Positions 7,512-15,273 are shown, counted from the stretch's first letter. The stretch is DNA of 21,429 nt from CAVPRW01 sp046727435 [NCBI: bacterium] (GCA_046727435.1 JBKPCR010000203.1:1-21429), one strand, 5' to 3'. Numbers and translations: made by a program. Notes: a model not told the origin generated them from the letters alone.

Positions 7512-8267
7512 GTGATGCCGATCGTGAAGGGGATTGGGTTCGATCTCTTTGGCACGCTTGTGGTTCAGGAGCGATTCAGCTTCGAACAATGTATCGATGC
7601 TCTCTATACTAGCTTGCGATCGCGCGGTTTTCCGCTCAAAAAGGATACCTTTGTCCCAACCTATCGCCAGGTCAACCGACGATTTATGGAGCAGACAAAG
7701 GCGGATGGGCGCGAGACCCATAATCGACTGTGGGTTGCCGGAGCGTTACAAGCCCTCGGGCATGCGATTGACTCCAGCGATGCCCGTGTTGATGAGGCGG
7801 TTGAAGCCTATTTCGAGCCCTTTGTCAGAAGCTGTCAGCTCATCCCTGGGACATACGACATGCTTGCCAGCCTCGCAGGTCGATATCGATTGGGGCTGGT
7901 TTCGAACTTCACCCATCCTCCAGCGGTCGAACAAATCCTGGCCCGTGTGGGGCTTGAGCGATTTTTTGACGAGATCATCATTTCAGGGCGGCTGGGGGTC
8001 AGCAAACCTCATCCAGCCATCTTCAGTGAGTTAACGAGACTCTTTGAGCTCGCGCCGGATGAGATCGTGTTTGTCGGTGATGAGCTTCAGGCAGACATCG
8101 TCGGCGCCCAGAAGGCCGGTATGCGTACCGTATGGATGACGTATCGCCAACAGCTTGAGCGGCCGTCACCGTTCAGGCAGTTTTTGGGGATGTCCGAGGA
8201 GGCAGAGGGCATACGCCCGCACCATGTGGTGGCTAATTGGACCGAGTTTCTCGCGACCCTCGCATGA
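7512..8267 (+). CDS. HAD-superfamily hydrolase (haloacid dehalogenase-like, FDLFGTL type)
   Basis: This is a 251-residue soluble HAD enzyme with an alpha-helical cap (about 20-105). Motif I is GFDLFGTLV with nucleophile D11. The position two residues on, usually an acid/base Asp in phosphatases, is Phe, as in the FDxxGTL subgroup that includes 2-haloacid dehalogenases and several phosphoglycolate-phosphatase-like proteins. Motif II is S131/N132 in LVSNFTH, motif III K165 in SKPHP, and motif IV GDELQAD (189-195). Start choice is GTG 7512 or the adjacent ATG 7515. AGGGGA near 7497-7502 fits the GTG slightly better. It is divergent from the AlkA-like gene, with no operon partner, and the tRNA on the opposite strand follows. 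The substrate is unknown. Confidence 0.88.
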   Translation: MMPIVKGIGFDLFGTLVVQERFSFEQCIDALYTSLRSRGFPLKKDTFVPTYRQVNRRFMEQTKADGRETHNRLWVAGALQALGHAIDSSDARVDEAVEAYFEPFVRSCQLIPGTYDMLASLAGRYRLGLVSNFTHPPAVEQILARVGLERFFDEIIISGRLGVSKPHPAIFSELTRLFELAPDEIVFVGDELQADIVGAQKAGMRTVWMTYRQQLERPSPFRQFLGMSEEAEGIRPHHVVANWTEFLATLA

Positions 8268-8343
8268 GAGCTCGTTGAGTATTGGCAAAAGATCTCGTCG
8301 GAAGCAGCGGGGGAGGGGAAAAAAGGAGTCAGGGAGATGCAAG

Positions 8344-8415
<72 letters not shown>

Positions 8416-8451
8416 CATCAGGGGGTCGCCTGTTGCCGGGAGACATGCATT

Positions 8452-8480
8452 ATCATAACGAGGCCAGGATATGAGTGCAA
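8452..8480 (-). promoter_or_regulatory. Sigma-70-type promoter for tRNA-Cys
   Basis: On the minus strand, TTGCAC (8475-8480) and TATGAT (8452-8457) are spaced by exactly 17 bases. The -10 matches 5 of 6 and the -35 keeps TTG. The -10 ends 36 bases before the mature tRNA 5' end, leaving a short leader for RNase P. Confidence 0.6.
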
Positions 8481-8538
8481 GGGATTTTTGCCCGGTTACT
8501 ATCTGGAACTGCAGATGTAAGGTGGCGTAGGTTGGCAT

Positions 8539-9165
8539 ATGGCCGAGATTTTGATTACGAACACACGACCTGACCTGCTCCCGCAACTGGTGGAGCTGCA
8601 AATCGTCTGCTATCCCACGCTGGCGGACAGCAGTCGCTTTAAAGCGGTGCATTTCGAGAGTCATTTGCGGATTTTCCCGGTAGGACAATGGGTGGCCCTC
8701 GACGGCGAGCGCGTCGTGGGAATGTCGGCGGGATTCCTCTACACGTTCGACTTTGACCATCCGCACCACAGCTTCGATGAGATCATCGATTATGGCTTCT
8801 TCACACACCATGACCCGCAAGGGCAGCATTTCTATGGGGCAGACATCAGCGTGCATCCAGATTACCGGGGCCGTGGCATCAGCCGTCGTCTCTATGATGC
8901 CCGCAAAGCGTTGGTTCGGCAGCGCCGACTGCGCGGCATCGTGACCGGCGGCATGATTCCGGGTTTTGCGCAATATAAATCGGTGATGGATGCAGAGGCT
9001 TATGTTGCTCGCGTCGTCGCCGGCGACATTTTCGATCCCACCCTCTCTGTCCAGTTACGGCAGGGCTTTCGCGTACGGGGTCTGTTGCCCGACTACCTCC
9101 CTGACAGCGCCACCGACGGCTGGTCGGTGCTGATGGAGTGGGTGCCTGATTTGACCCCATCGTGA
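8539..9165 (+). CDS. GNAT-family N-acetyltransferase, nitrilase-associated type
   Basis: This 208-residue acyl-CoA-dependent acetyltransferase has the GNAT fold. Beta-4 and the acetyl-CoA loop read ISVHPDYRGRGISRRLYDAR (motif A, Q/RxxGxG/A form), followed by RLRGIVTGGMIPGF. The C-terminal half (YVARVVAGDIFDPTLSVQL, then GFRVRGLLPDYL) resembles the GNAT domain found fused ahead of a carbon-nitrogen hydrolase (nitrilase) domain in many bacteria. Here the protein ends with the GNAT domain and no nitrilase gene follows. ATG 8539 is preceded by AGGTTGG. The substrate is unknown. A small hairpin with T-run lies about 85 bases after the stop. Confidence 0.85.
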   Translation: MAEILITNTRPDLLPQLVELQIVCYPTLADSSRFKAVHFESHLRIFPVGQWVALDGERVVGMSAGFLYTFDFDHPHHSFDEIIDYGFFTHHDPQGQHFYGADISVHPDYRGRGISRRLYDARKALVRQRRLRGIVTGGMIPGFAQYKSVMDAEAYVARVVAGDIFDPTLSVQLRQGFRVRGLLPDYLPDSATDGWSVLMEWVPDLTPS

Positions 9166-9250
9166 AGATTTTGTATCATGCATCGTCTGTTAAAGTCTGG
9201 GTGGGTTGCCTTCTCACTGGTCTCGCTGACGAGAGTGCTTCACGGCATTC

Positions 9251-9270
9251 GGGATTCAGAAATCCCTTTT
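9251..9270 (+). terminator. Probable intrinsic terminator after the GNAT gene
   Basis: GGGATT (9251-9256) pairs with AATCCC (9261-9266) across a 4-base loop CAGA and is followed by TTTT (9267-9270). The stem is short and half AT, so strength is moderate at best. Its position argues against a translation start of the next gene inside it. Confidence 0.45.
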
Positions 9271-9292
9271 GCGGGGCAGCTGGTGGCGATTC

Positions 9293-9568
9293 GTGTCAAC
9301 GATATTGAACGATCATAGCCCTGTGACACCTCATGTTCCCCCACCGGGACGCTCGATATGGCGATGGCTCTTGTATTGTGGGGGCGTCTGCCTCGAACTT
9401 CTGGGCATGGCATTTATGGGAGCGGTCATTGTGATGTTTTTTGGACAGGTGGAGGCAGGCGATCTGCTCTCATTGACCGCTCGGGGAATGATCTTATTTT
9501 ACAGTGGGTGGTTTTGTGTGCGACAGGCGAGTCGAGGAGCAGGCAAAGCCTCACAAGGACGGGGGTGA
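9293..9568 (+). CDS. Small membrane protein with two predicted helices, unknown function
   Basis: I do not recognise this protein. It is 91 residues long: a Pro-rich N-terminus (PHVPPPGRS), a hydrophobic helix (about 28-50, WLLYCGGVCLELLGMAFMG and onward), a short charged loop (VEAGD), a second weaker helix (LTARGMILFYSGWFCV) and a basic Gly/Arg-rich tail. I chose GTG 9293, which has GGTGG about 6 bases upstream. The frame opens earlier at a TTG at 9269, but that codon falls in the T-run of the preceding hairpin. GTG 9323 is another option. Its stop lies 5 bases before the next small ORF, suggesting coupled translation. Coding status is likely but unproven. Confidence 0.55.
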   Translation: MSTILNDHSPVTPHVPPPGRSIWRWLLYCGGVCLELLGMAFMGAVIVMFFGQVEAGDLLSLTARGMILFYSGWFCVRQASRGAGKASQGRG

Positions 9569-9573
9569 GAAGA

Positions 9574-9699
9574 ATGCGTGTGGAACGCGAGCGGGAATTG
9601 CGGAGACGTCGGAAGCGTCACGAAAAGGCGCGCAAGGAGCGCCGTAAAGCGGCCTTGATGCAGGCTGGGAAGTGGCCGTTGACCCCCATCAAGACGTAG
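9574..9699 (+). CDS. Tiny highly basic ORF (41 aa), unknown
   Basis: This is a 41-residue ORF made mostly of Arg, Lys and Glu (RERELRRRRKRHEKARKERR) ending KWPLTPIKT. It begins 5 bases after the membrane protein's stop, and a GGGGGTGA overlapping that stop is a fair ribosome site. The composition suggests a charged helix that could bind nucleic acid or a ribosome, but no family is recognised. It ends 6 bases from the stop of convergent recG. It could be a real small protein or chance. Confidence 0.4.
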   Translation: MRVERERELRRRRKRHEKARKERRKAALMQAGKWPLTPIKT

Positions 9700-9705
9700 G
9701 GGTTG

Positions 9706-12195
9706 TTAGCCGACATGCATCAGCTCGAATTTTTGCTGCCACCGATTCATGAGCGCCTGACGGAGACCTTCATGTTCAGGGCGGGACAGGTAAGGATCCT
9801 CAGCCACCAGTGCAAAGGCCTCGCGACGTGCCTCAGCCAGGACGCGCTGGTCGCGGATGAGATGGGCTACCCGCAACTCAGGCAGTCCGGATTGGCGCGT
9901 GCCCAGGAATTCCCCAGGGCCACGGATCTCCAGATCGCGTTCGGCGATCATAAATCCGTCGTCGAGTTCTGTCAGAGTCTGTAACCGCTGCTTGGCCTCT
10001 TCAGACATGGGGAAATCGGCCATCAACTGACAATACGCTTGGTGATGGCTGCGCCCCACGCGCCCCCGGAGCTGGTGTAACTGGGCCAACCCAAAACGTT
10101 CGGCGTGTTCCACGAGCATGAGAGTGGCGTTAGGGACATCCACTCCGACCTCGATGACAGTGGTGGAGACCAACACCTCGAGGTTTCCTGTGGAAAAGGC
10201 GCGCATAATGTGCTCTTTCTGGTCGCTTTTCAGGCGCCCGTGCAGCAATCCCACTCGAAATTCGGGCAATACCTCGCGTTGGAGCTGCTCTGCCATGGCG
10301 GTAGCGGCACGCAGGTCGGTTTTCTCCGATTCCTCGATCAGCGGATACACCACATACACCTGTCTCCCCTGGCGCAAAATCTGTCTCATGAGCTCATAGC
10401 TCTGGCCCCGACGACTCTCGTAGCACAGCTGGGTGATGACTGGTAGGCGCCCGGGCGGCAGTTCGTCGATGATCGACACCTCCAGGTCGCCATACACGGT
10501 CATGGCAAGCGTGCGTGGAATCGGCGTCGCCGTCATCACCAACACATCTGGAGAATACCCTTTGCGCTTCAGCGTCGCCCGCTGGAGCACGCCGAAGCGA
10601 TGTTGCTCATCGATCACCGCCAAGCCAAGCGCCTTGAATTCCAACCCTTCCTGAATCAGGGCATGGGTCCCGACAATGAGGTCGACATCGCCGACAGCGA
10701 TGGTCTCTAAAAGTTCGCGCCGTCTGCTGCCCTTGATGGCGCTCGTCAACAGCATCACTCGCACCCCAAGCGGTTCCACTAGACGATGCATGGTCAGATA
10801 GTGTTGCTCGGCGAGAATCTCCGTTGGTACCATGATCGCCGCCTGGAAGCCGCTTTCGATGGCCAGCAGCATCGCCAGCAGCGCCACGATGGTTTTACCG
10901 CTGCCGACATCACCCTGGAGTAGGCGGTTCATGGGGTGCGGCCGTCGCATATTCGCCATAATTTCAGCTAACACGTGCTCCTGTGCCGTCGTGAGTTTGA
11001 ACGGTAGTTGGGTGCGCAATTGGTCCGCCAGCGCCCCGGTCCCGCGATACGCGATCCGGCGTTCTTCGATGCTGGTGTCGCGCTGCCGCAGCGCCAGCCC
11101 AAGCTCGAGGAGAAAAAATTCCTCAAAGACCAGGCGGCGATGGGCTTCTGAGGACCAATGATTCAACGCTTCAAGATCGGCGTCAGCGGAGGGAAAGTGG
11201 ACCTCTCGGAGGGCCTGTGAAGCCTCCAGCAGATGTAAGCGCTGTCGCAAGGCCGGCGGTAAACAGTCCTCAACCTGGTGGGCATACTCATCCACAATGC
11301 GTTTGATAACGGTGCGTAACGTTTTCTGGTGCAGGCCTTCGGTGGCCGGATACACTGGCACCATACGACCGGTATGGAGAGGCTCATGCTCGTCGGCCTC
11401 AATGAGCTCCAGATCGGGGTGGTGCACCTCCTTGCGCTGCCCCGAGTAAGCATTGATGCGGACCTCGCCGGTCACAATCACATGCTGGCCTGTTCGATAG
11501 CGCTGGCGCATGTAGGCTTCGTGAAACTGAAACCACAGGCAACGCATCGTCCCCGTAGCATCGCCGACGATCATTTCATAGAGCCGTCTGCCTCGCCCGG
11601 TACGGCTGCTGCCGGAGACCAGGATGGTGCCTTCAAACGTCTCCTGCGTCCCGACCTGCAGGCTGCGGATCGGCTTCAGATTTGTGCGGTCATCATATCG
11701 ACGCGGCAGCAGAGCCAGGGCATCGCCTATGGTCTCGATCCCCAATCGCCGGAGCATCTGGGCGCGAGCTGGGCCCACGCCCTTGAGGAATTGGATCGAC
11801 TGGGTCAGGACATTGACAGGCGCCGGGGAAGTGGTCGAAGAGGCTGAAGGAGAGGGAAGGGGAGGGTGTTGTGGGGTCTCGGGGAGCTGCCTATCGACGA
11901 GCACCAAGAGATGATCGAGGCGGCCGAGGGCGGTGGTGATCACCAGACGCTTCGTGCTGGGATCAGCCCGGTCGAAACCGGTGAAGAGCCGACGGCAGGC
12001 ATCGAGGTTGGCGGCGAGTTCTGGCGCTGGGTGCAAAGCCGTGGCCGCCTCCAACCATTCGAGCAGGCGCGCTTCGATGTCCTGGAGTACCGCGATCTTG
12101 CGCACATTCTGGCGCGCCGCAAATTCGAGAGGACGCCGTATCTGCTGCAAGCGCTCGACAAACTGGTCGCGATCAAAGGCCATTCGAGTTCCCAT
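9706..12195 (-). CDS. recG: ATP-dependent DNA helicase RecG
   Basis: RecG is a superfamily 2 helicase that reverses stalled forks and migrates Holliday junctions. At 829 residues it is longer than E. coli RecG because of an N-terminal helical domain (about 1-105) and a Pro/Ser-rich linker (about 106-127). The wedge/OB domain follows, opening with IQFLKGVGPARAQMLRRLGI. Helicase motifs are intact: GDVGSGKT (428-435), DEQH (529-532), TATPIPRTLAMT (555-566), STTVIEVGVDVPNA (677-690) and QLRGRVGR (708-715), then the C-terminal RecG (TRG) region with ERDLEIRGPGEFLGTRQSG. The start is ATG 12195 or ATG 12183 four residues on; neither has a strong ribosome site. It is divergent from rpmB and convergent with the small basic ORF. 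Confidence 0.97.
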   Translation of the reverse strand: MGTRMAFDRDQFVERLQQIRRPLEFAARQNVRKIAVLQDIEARLLEWLEAATALHPAPELAANLDACRRLFTGFDRADPSTKRLVITTALGRLDHLLVLVDRQLPETPQHPPLPSPSASSTTSPAPVNVLTQSIQFLKGVGPARAQMLRRLGIETIGDALALLPRRYDDRTNLKPIRSLQVGTQETFEGTILVSGSSRTGRGRRLYEMIVGDATGTMRCLWFQFHEAYMRQRYRTGQHVIVTGEVRINAYSGQRKEVHHPDLELIEADEHEPLHTGRMVPVYPATEGLHQKTLRTVIKRIVDEYAHQVEDCLPPALRQRLHLLEASQALREVHFPSADADLEALNHWSSEAHRRLVFEEFFLLELGLALRQRDTSIEERRIAYRGTGALADQLRTQLPFKLTTAQEHVLAEIMANMRRPHPMNRLLQGDVGSGKTIVALLAMLLAIESGFQAAIMVPTEILAEQHYLTMHRLVEPLGVRVMLLTSAIKGSRRRELLETIAVGDVDLIVGTHALIQEGLEFKALGLAVIDEQHRFGVLQRATLKRKGYSPDVLVMTATPIPRTLAMTVYGDLEVSIIDELPPGRLPVITQLCYESRRGQSYELMRQILRQGRQVYVVYPLIEESEKTDLRAATAMAEQLQREVLPEFRVGLLHGRLKSDQKEHIMRAFSTGNLEVLVSTTVIEVGVDVPNATLMLVEHAERFGLAQLHQLRGRVGRSHHQAYCQLMADFPMSEEAKQRLQTLTELDDGFMIAERDLEIRGPGEFLGTRQSGLPELRVAHLIRDQRVLAEARREAFALVAEDPYLSRPEHEGLRQALMNRWQQKFELMHVG

Positions 12196-12241
12196 GGTCG
12201 ATTTTCACGACTCCCCCTGGCCGGCAGGTGAGGAAAAAACG

Positions 12242-12270
12242 TTGAGCACACGGAGAGGCTTTGCTATAGT
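12242..12270 (+). promoter_or_regulatory. Sigma-70-type promoter for rpmB
   Basis: TTGAGC (12242-12247) and TATAGT (12265-12270) are spaced by 17 bases; the -10 matches 5 of 6 and the -35 4 of 6. Transcription would start near 12277, giving a leader of about 43 bases to the L28 ATG. Confidence 0.6.
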
Positions 12271-12319
12271 ATCGCCGCTGCCGACGGAATACTCATCTCT
12301 TCATGGGGAGGTAGGAGGT

Positions 12320-12511
12320 ATGGCTCGGAAATGTGACATCTGCTCCAAAGCCCCGGTCTTCGGGCACAATATCAGCCACGCACACAACGTCACCAACCGT
12401 CGCTGGACGCCGAACATTCAACGCGTCAAGGTGCGCTACGAGGGGAAAGTGCGCCGCATCCGCATCTGCACGCGGTGCCTACGGTCAGGCAAGGTGGAAA
12501 AGGTGATCTAA
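12320..12511 (+). CDS. rpmB: 50S ribosomal protein L28
   Basis: This protein of the large ribosomal subunit is 63 residues, a normal short bacterial form. It starts MARKCDICSKAPVFGHNISH, followed by the family's NRRWTPNIQ block. Cysteines C5/C8 and C50/C53 (CxxC pairs) make it the zinc-ribbon (C+) version of L28. The ribosome site is GGGGAGGTAGGAGG right before ATG 12320. It is monocistronic, with its own promoter upstream. It converges on the Rel gene with a gap of about 60 bases in which I see no clear terminator hairpin. Confidence 0.97.
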   Translation: MARKCDICSKAPVFGHNISHAHNVTNRRWTPNIQRVKVRYEGKVRRIRICTRCLRSGKVEKVI

Positions 12512-12572
12512 GGGCAAGAGCATAGTCGAAGCGGACCCATCACAACGCTATCCGACTCGTGGTCGTCGCTGC

Positions 12573-14750
12573 TCAAGGATGGCGTTTCCGCGGCCAATCT
12601 TTCACGCGTACGACAGAGATGACCCCTTTCACCTGACGAATCGTTTTCATCACTCCTTGGAGATGATTCAGATCGTTAATATCGATAACAAAATTGAGGA
12701 ATGCCCGCTGCTCATCGCTCGTGGTCACGGTAGCCTCGCGGATATTGACCTCGGACAGAGCGATGGCGGCGCTGATCTTCGCCAACATGCCGGTGCGGTC
12801 GACCGTCACCACCGAAATCCCGACTGGATGCGGGATCACCTCTTCGACATCCCACTCGACCTCGATCATGCGTTCCGGGGTAAATTCGACTAGGCGTGAG
12901 CAATCTGACGTATGGATGGACACACCCCGTCCAATCGTGATGAAGCCCACGATGTCGTCCCCTGGCACAGGGTTGCAACAGTGGGCGTAGCGGGTCATGA
13001 TATCTTCGACGCCCCGCACCTTTACCCCTCCTACCTCATGAGGGGGTGGCTGTTTCGGGTCCACCTTCGCGTGCTTCTGGCGGGCTTCTAAGACTTCCTT
13101 CGGCAGGAGTTTCGTCAGCACCTGAATAACCGAGATTTTGCCAAAGCCAATTTCGGCCATCAGGTCGATCGGCGTGTTGAGACTGAAACGCTTCGCAACC
13201 TCGCTCATCTCCCCCGATTTCAGCAAACTACCAGCGTTCAGTCCGTATTTCTGAATTTCGCGCTCTAGCAATTCCTTGCCGAGGGTAATACTGCGCTCTT
13301 TCTCCGCGGCTTTGATCCAGGCTCTGATCTTGGCACGGGCGCGCGACGTTTTGACGATTTTCAACCAGTCTTTGCTAGGGAAGTGGTTGGGATTGGTCAG
13401 AATCTCAATCACGTCCCCATTGCGTAACTGATACTTCAGCGGCACCATACGGTTGTTGACCTTGGCCCCGACACACTTATGCCCAATAGCGGTATGAATC
13501 GAATAGGCAAAATCGATCGGGGTGGCACCTCGAGGGAAGGATTTCACGTCGCCGCGCGGTGTAAAGACATAGACCTCTTCAGGGAAGAGATCGATCTTCA
13601 ACGTCTCCATGAAATCGTGGGCATCGCCCGCCGTGTCCTGCTGCCAATCTAATAGTTGCCGCATCCAGGCGAACTTCTCTGTGACCTTCTCGTCACTCTT
13701 ACCCCCTTCCTTGTAACGCCAATGGGCGGCAATTCCTTGCTCAGCGGTCTTATGCATGTCTTCGGTACGAATTTGGAATTCAACCCGCTCCCCCTGTGGT
13801 CCCATCAGCGTCGTGTGCAAAGATTGGTACAAATTGGGCTTGGGGAGGGCGATAAAATCCTTGAAGCGGCCTGGAACCGGGGTCCACAGGGCATGCAAGG
13901 TGCCGAGGGCGGCATAGCAATTGCGCACGCTGTCAGTGATGATGCGTAAGCCGGTGACATCATAGACGTCATCAAAGCTGATCTTTTGCTGCAGCATCTT
14001 CTGATATATGCTGAAGAAGTGTTTGGGGCGCCCGAGCACTCTGGCTGGAATCCCAGAGCCATCTAACTCGTCGGAGACACGCTCCCGGATCTTCGCGACA
14101 TAGGCTTCGCGCTCCTGTCGCCGTGACGCAATCTGCTCCTTCAAATCGTGGTAGGCTTCGGGGTTCAGGTACTTGAAGGAGATGTCTTCAAGCTCGGACT
14201 TGACCCAATGGATGCCCAGACGGTTCGCCAACGGCGCATAGATATCCATCGTCTCCTGGGCGATGCGCTGCTGTTTATGCTCTGGTAGGTACTCGAGCGT
14301 CCGCATATTGTGCAGGCGGTCGCCGAGCTTGACAAGGATGACACGGATGTCTTTGGCCATGGCCAGCAGCATCTTGCGAAAGGTCTCCGCTTGCCGCTCT
14401 TCTTGACGCGAGAACTCGACCCGGCCCAACTTCGTCACGCCATCGACAATCAGCGCCACCTCTTCACCAAACTCCTGCTCTAGCTGTGCCACCGTCACGT
14501 CACAATCTTCGACCGTGTCATGCAGCAAACCACTGCCAATGGTTACCGAGTCCATGCGCAGATCAGCCAGGATCATCGACACGCCAAGAGGATGGCTAAG
14601 ATAGGGGGAGCCGCTGGCGCGTCGATGCCCATCATGACTCTTTGCCGCAAAGTTATAGGCGCGCTCGATAAGTCCCAGCTCAGCATTGGGGTTGTATGAC
14701 TGGACTTTCGTTATGAGGTCTTGGACATCGGCCACCGTATTATCCGACAT
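12573..14750 (-). CDS. Bifunctional (p)ppGpp synthetase/hydrolase, Rel/SpoT family
   Basis: This enzyme makes and degrades the stringent-response alarmone. Starting at ATG 14750 (725 aa), the HD hydrolase residues R44, H53, H77, D78, E81, E82, D144 and N148 fall at the same numbers as in streptococcal Rel, which supports this start; GAAGGAAT lies about 8 bases upstream. The synthetase domain has YDVTGLRI (D264), GRFKDFIA (RFKD 295-298, the charge form of bifunctional enzymes and not of synthetase-only RelA) and KPNLYQSLHTT. TGS (about 395-455), a Cys-containing motif (HCCNPVPGD, 590-598) and a C-terminal ACT domain (about 645-720) follow. An upstream in-frame ATG (14777) lies inside tatA. The start overlaps the tatA stop by 11 bases. 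Both activities are expected from intact sites. Confidence 0.97.
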   Translation of the reverse strand: MSDNTVADVQDLITKVQSYNPNAELGLIERAYNFAAKSHDGHRRASGSPYLSHPLGVSMILADLRMDSVTIGSGLLHDTVEDCDVTVAQLEQEFGEEVALIVDGVTKLGRVEFSRQEERQAETFRKMLLAMAKDIRVILVKLGDRLHNMRTLEYLPEHKQQRIAQETMDIYAPLANRLGIHWVKSELEDISFKYLNPEAYHDLKEQIASRRQEREAYVAKIRERVSDELDGSGIPARVLGRPKHFFSIYQKMLQQKISFDDVYDVTGLRIITDSVRNCYAALGTLHALWTPVPGRFKDFIALPKPNLYQSLHTTLMGPQGERVEFQIRTEDMHKTAEQGIAAHWRYKEGGKSDEKVTEKFAWMRQLLDWQQDTAGDAHDFMETLKIDLFPEEVYVFTPRGDVKSFPRGATPIDFAYSIHTAIGHKCVGAKVNNRMVPLKYQLRNGDVIEILTNPNHFPSKDWLKIVKTSRARAKIRAWIKAAEKERSITLGKELLEREIQKYGLNAGSLLKSGEMSEVAKRFSLNTPIDLMAEIGFGKISVIQVLTKLLPKEVLEARQKHAKVDPKQPPPHEVGGVKVRGVEDIMTRYAHCCNPVPGDDIVGFITIGRGVSIHTSDCSRLVEFTPERMIEVEWDVEEVIPHPVGISVVTVDRTGMLAKISAAIALSEVNIREATVTTSDEQRAFLNFVIDINDLNHLQGVMKTIRQVKGVISVVRVKDWPRKRHP

Positions 14751-14946
14751 GATGTGATTCCTTCCGTGCTCTCTCATCCGGGGCCGTCGGGGTAACGTCT
14801 ATCTCCTCACCCCCCTGCGCCATCAGTTTAAAATTCCGGATCGCGCTCCGAAAATTGTTGCCAAGCTGCGACAATCGGCCCCAGCCGAACATGAACAGGA
14901 CTATGGCTAAGACCACTAGAAGTTCTGCAACACCGATTCCGAACAT
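14740..14946 (-). CDS. tatA: Sec-independent protein translocase subunit TatA/TatE
   Basis: This small single-span protein forms the pore component of the Tat pathway for folded proteins. It has 68 residues: MFGIGVAELLVVLAIVLFMF gives the N-out helix with the conserved polar residue E8, then the FG hinge (20-21) and an amphipathic helix GRLSQLGNNFRSAIRNFK, then an acidic/charged tail. The usual LPELG turn reads LSQLG, with Ser in place of Pro. The frame opens further upstream (15024), but family length and a GGGAG before ATG 14946 fix the start. No tatB or tatC is in the window. It overlaps the Rel gene by 11 bases and is divergent from a metallophosphoesterase that itself carries a twin-arginine motif. 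Confidence 0.93.
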   Translation of the reverse strand: MFGIGVAELLVVLAIVLFMFGWGRLSQLGNNFRSAIRNFKLMAQGGEEIDVTPTAPDERARKESHHVG

Positions 14947-15173
14947 CGTTTCTCCCACAGGTGCCCAGAGTGGGCGACCTGATGTCGGTGTGTCAGAGTC
15001 GTCGGCCCCTATGTGAGTTACCATTTATCACAGCTACCACGGCCTTGTCGCCCCGGTGGACGTCGTCAAAGGCCCGTGTAAAAACTCGAGTAAGGGCAAG
15101 GCCACCCTGTGCCAATTTGCAGTCTATCAAAGCCTACCCCTAAGTGTCAACCAGCGCGAAGCGCGATCAAGAA

Positions 15174-15196
15174 GGGTATCAGCTAGGCGGATACCC
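15174..15196. repeat. Perfect inverted repeat (7-bp arms) upstream of the metallophosphoesterase promoter
   Basis: GGGTATC (15174-15180) and GATACCC (15190-15196) are exact reverse complements around 9 bases. The repeat ends 3 bases before the TTGACT hexamer of the candidate promoter, a usual place for an activator or repressor site. No T-run follows. Confidence 0.5.
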
Positions 15197-15199
15197 ACG

Positions 15200-15228
15200 T
15201 TGACTCCTGACCAGCCCTGTGTTACGGT
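15200..15228 (+). promoter_or_regulatory. Candidate promoter for the metallophosphoesterase gene
   Basis: TTGACT (15200-15205, 5 of 6) is spaced 17 bases from TACGGT (15223-15228, a poor -10). The -10 lies within the 11-base palindrome GTTACGGTAAC (15221-15231's region), which may be an operator half or chance. Confidence 0.35.
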
Positions 15229-15273
15229 AACTGGCACACTGTTTGTCGTCAATCTACACAAGGTCTTCTGGAT

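Larger units (their letters stand above)
14947..15273. other. Divergent intergenic region between tatA and the metallophosphoesterase
   Basis: This 327-base gap holds the inverted repeat at 15174-15196 and a promoter-like pair at 15200-15228 facing the metallophosphoesterase. For tatA no convincing promoter was found; a -10-like GATAAA is present on the minus strand near 15023-15028. I see no credible coding sequence. Confidence 0.45.

Noticed and set aside
7146-7721. In-frame upstream extension of the AlkA-like gene (would give 510 aa)
   Set aside because: It crosses the divergent HAD gene, lacks similarity to the family, and ATG 7145 has a strong GGAGGT ribosome site.
8310-8330. A-rich run (gggaggggaaaaaagg) as a terminator for tRNA-Cys
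   Set aside because: On the tRNA strand it gives a T-run, but no hairpin precedes it.
14947-15024. Longer TatA with 26 extra N-terminal residues
   Set aside because: TatA proteins start directly at the membrane helix; ATG 14946 has a ribosome site and gives the normal 68-residue form.
15090-15125. Sigma-54-like TTGGCACAGGG on the minus strand upstream of tatA
   Set aside because: The -24 half looks good, but no GC/TTGC element occurs at the required distance.
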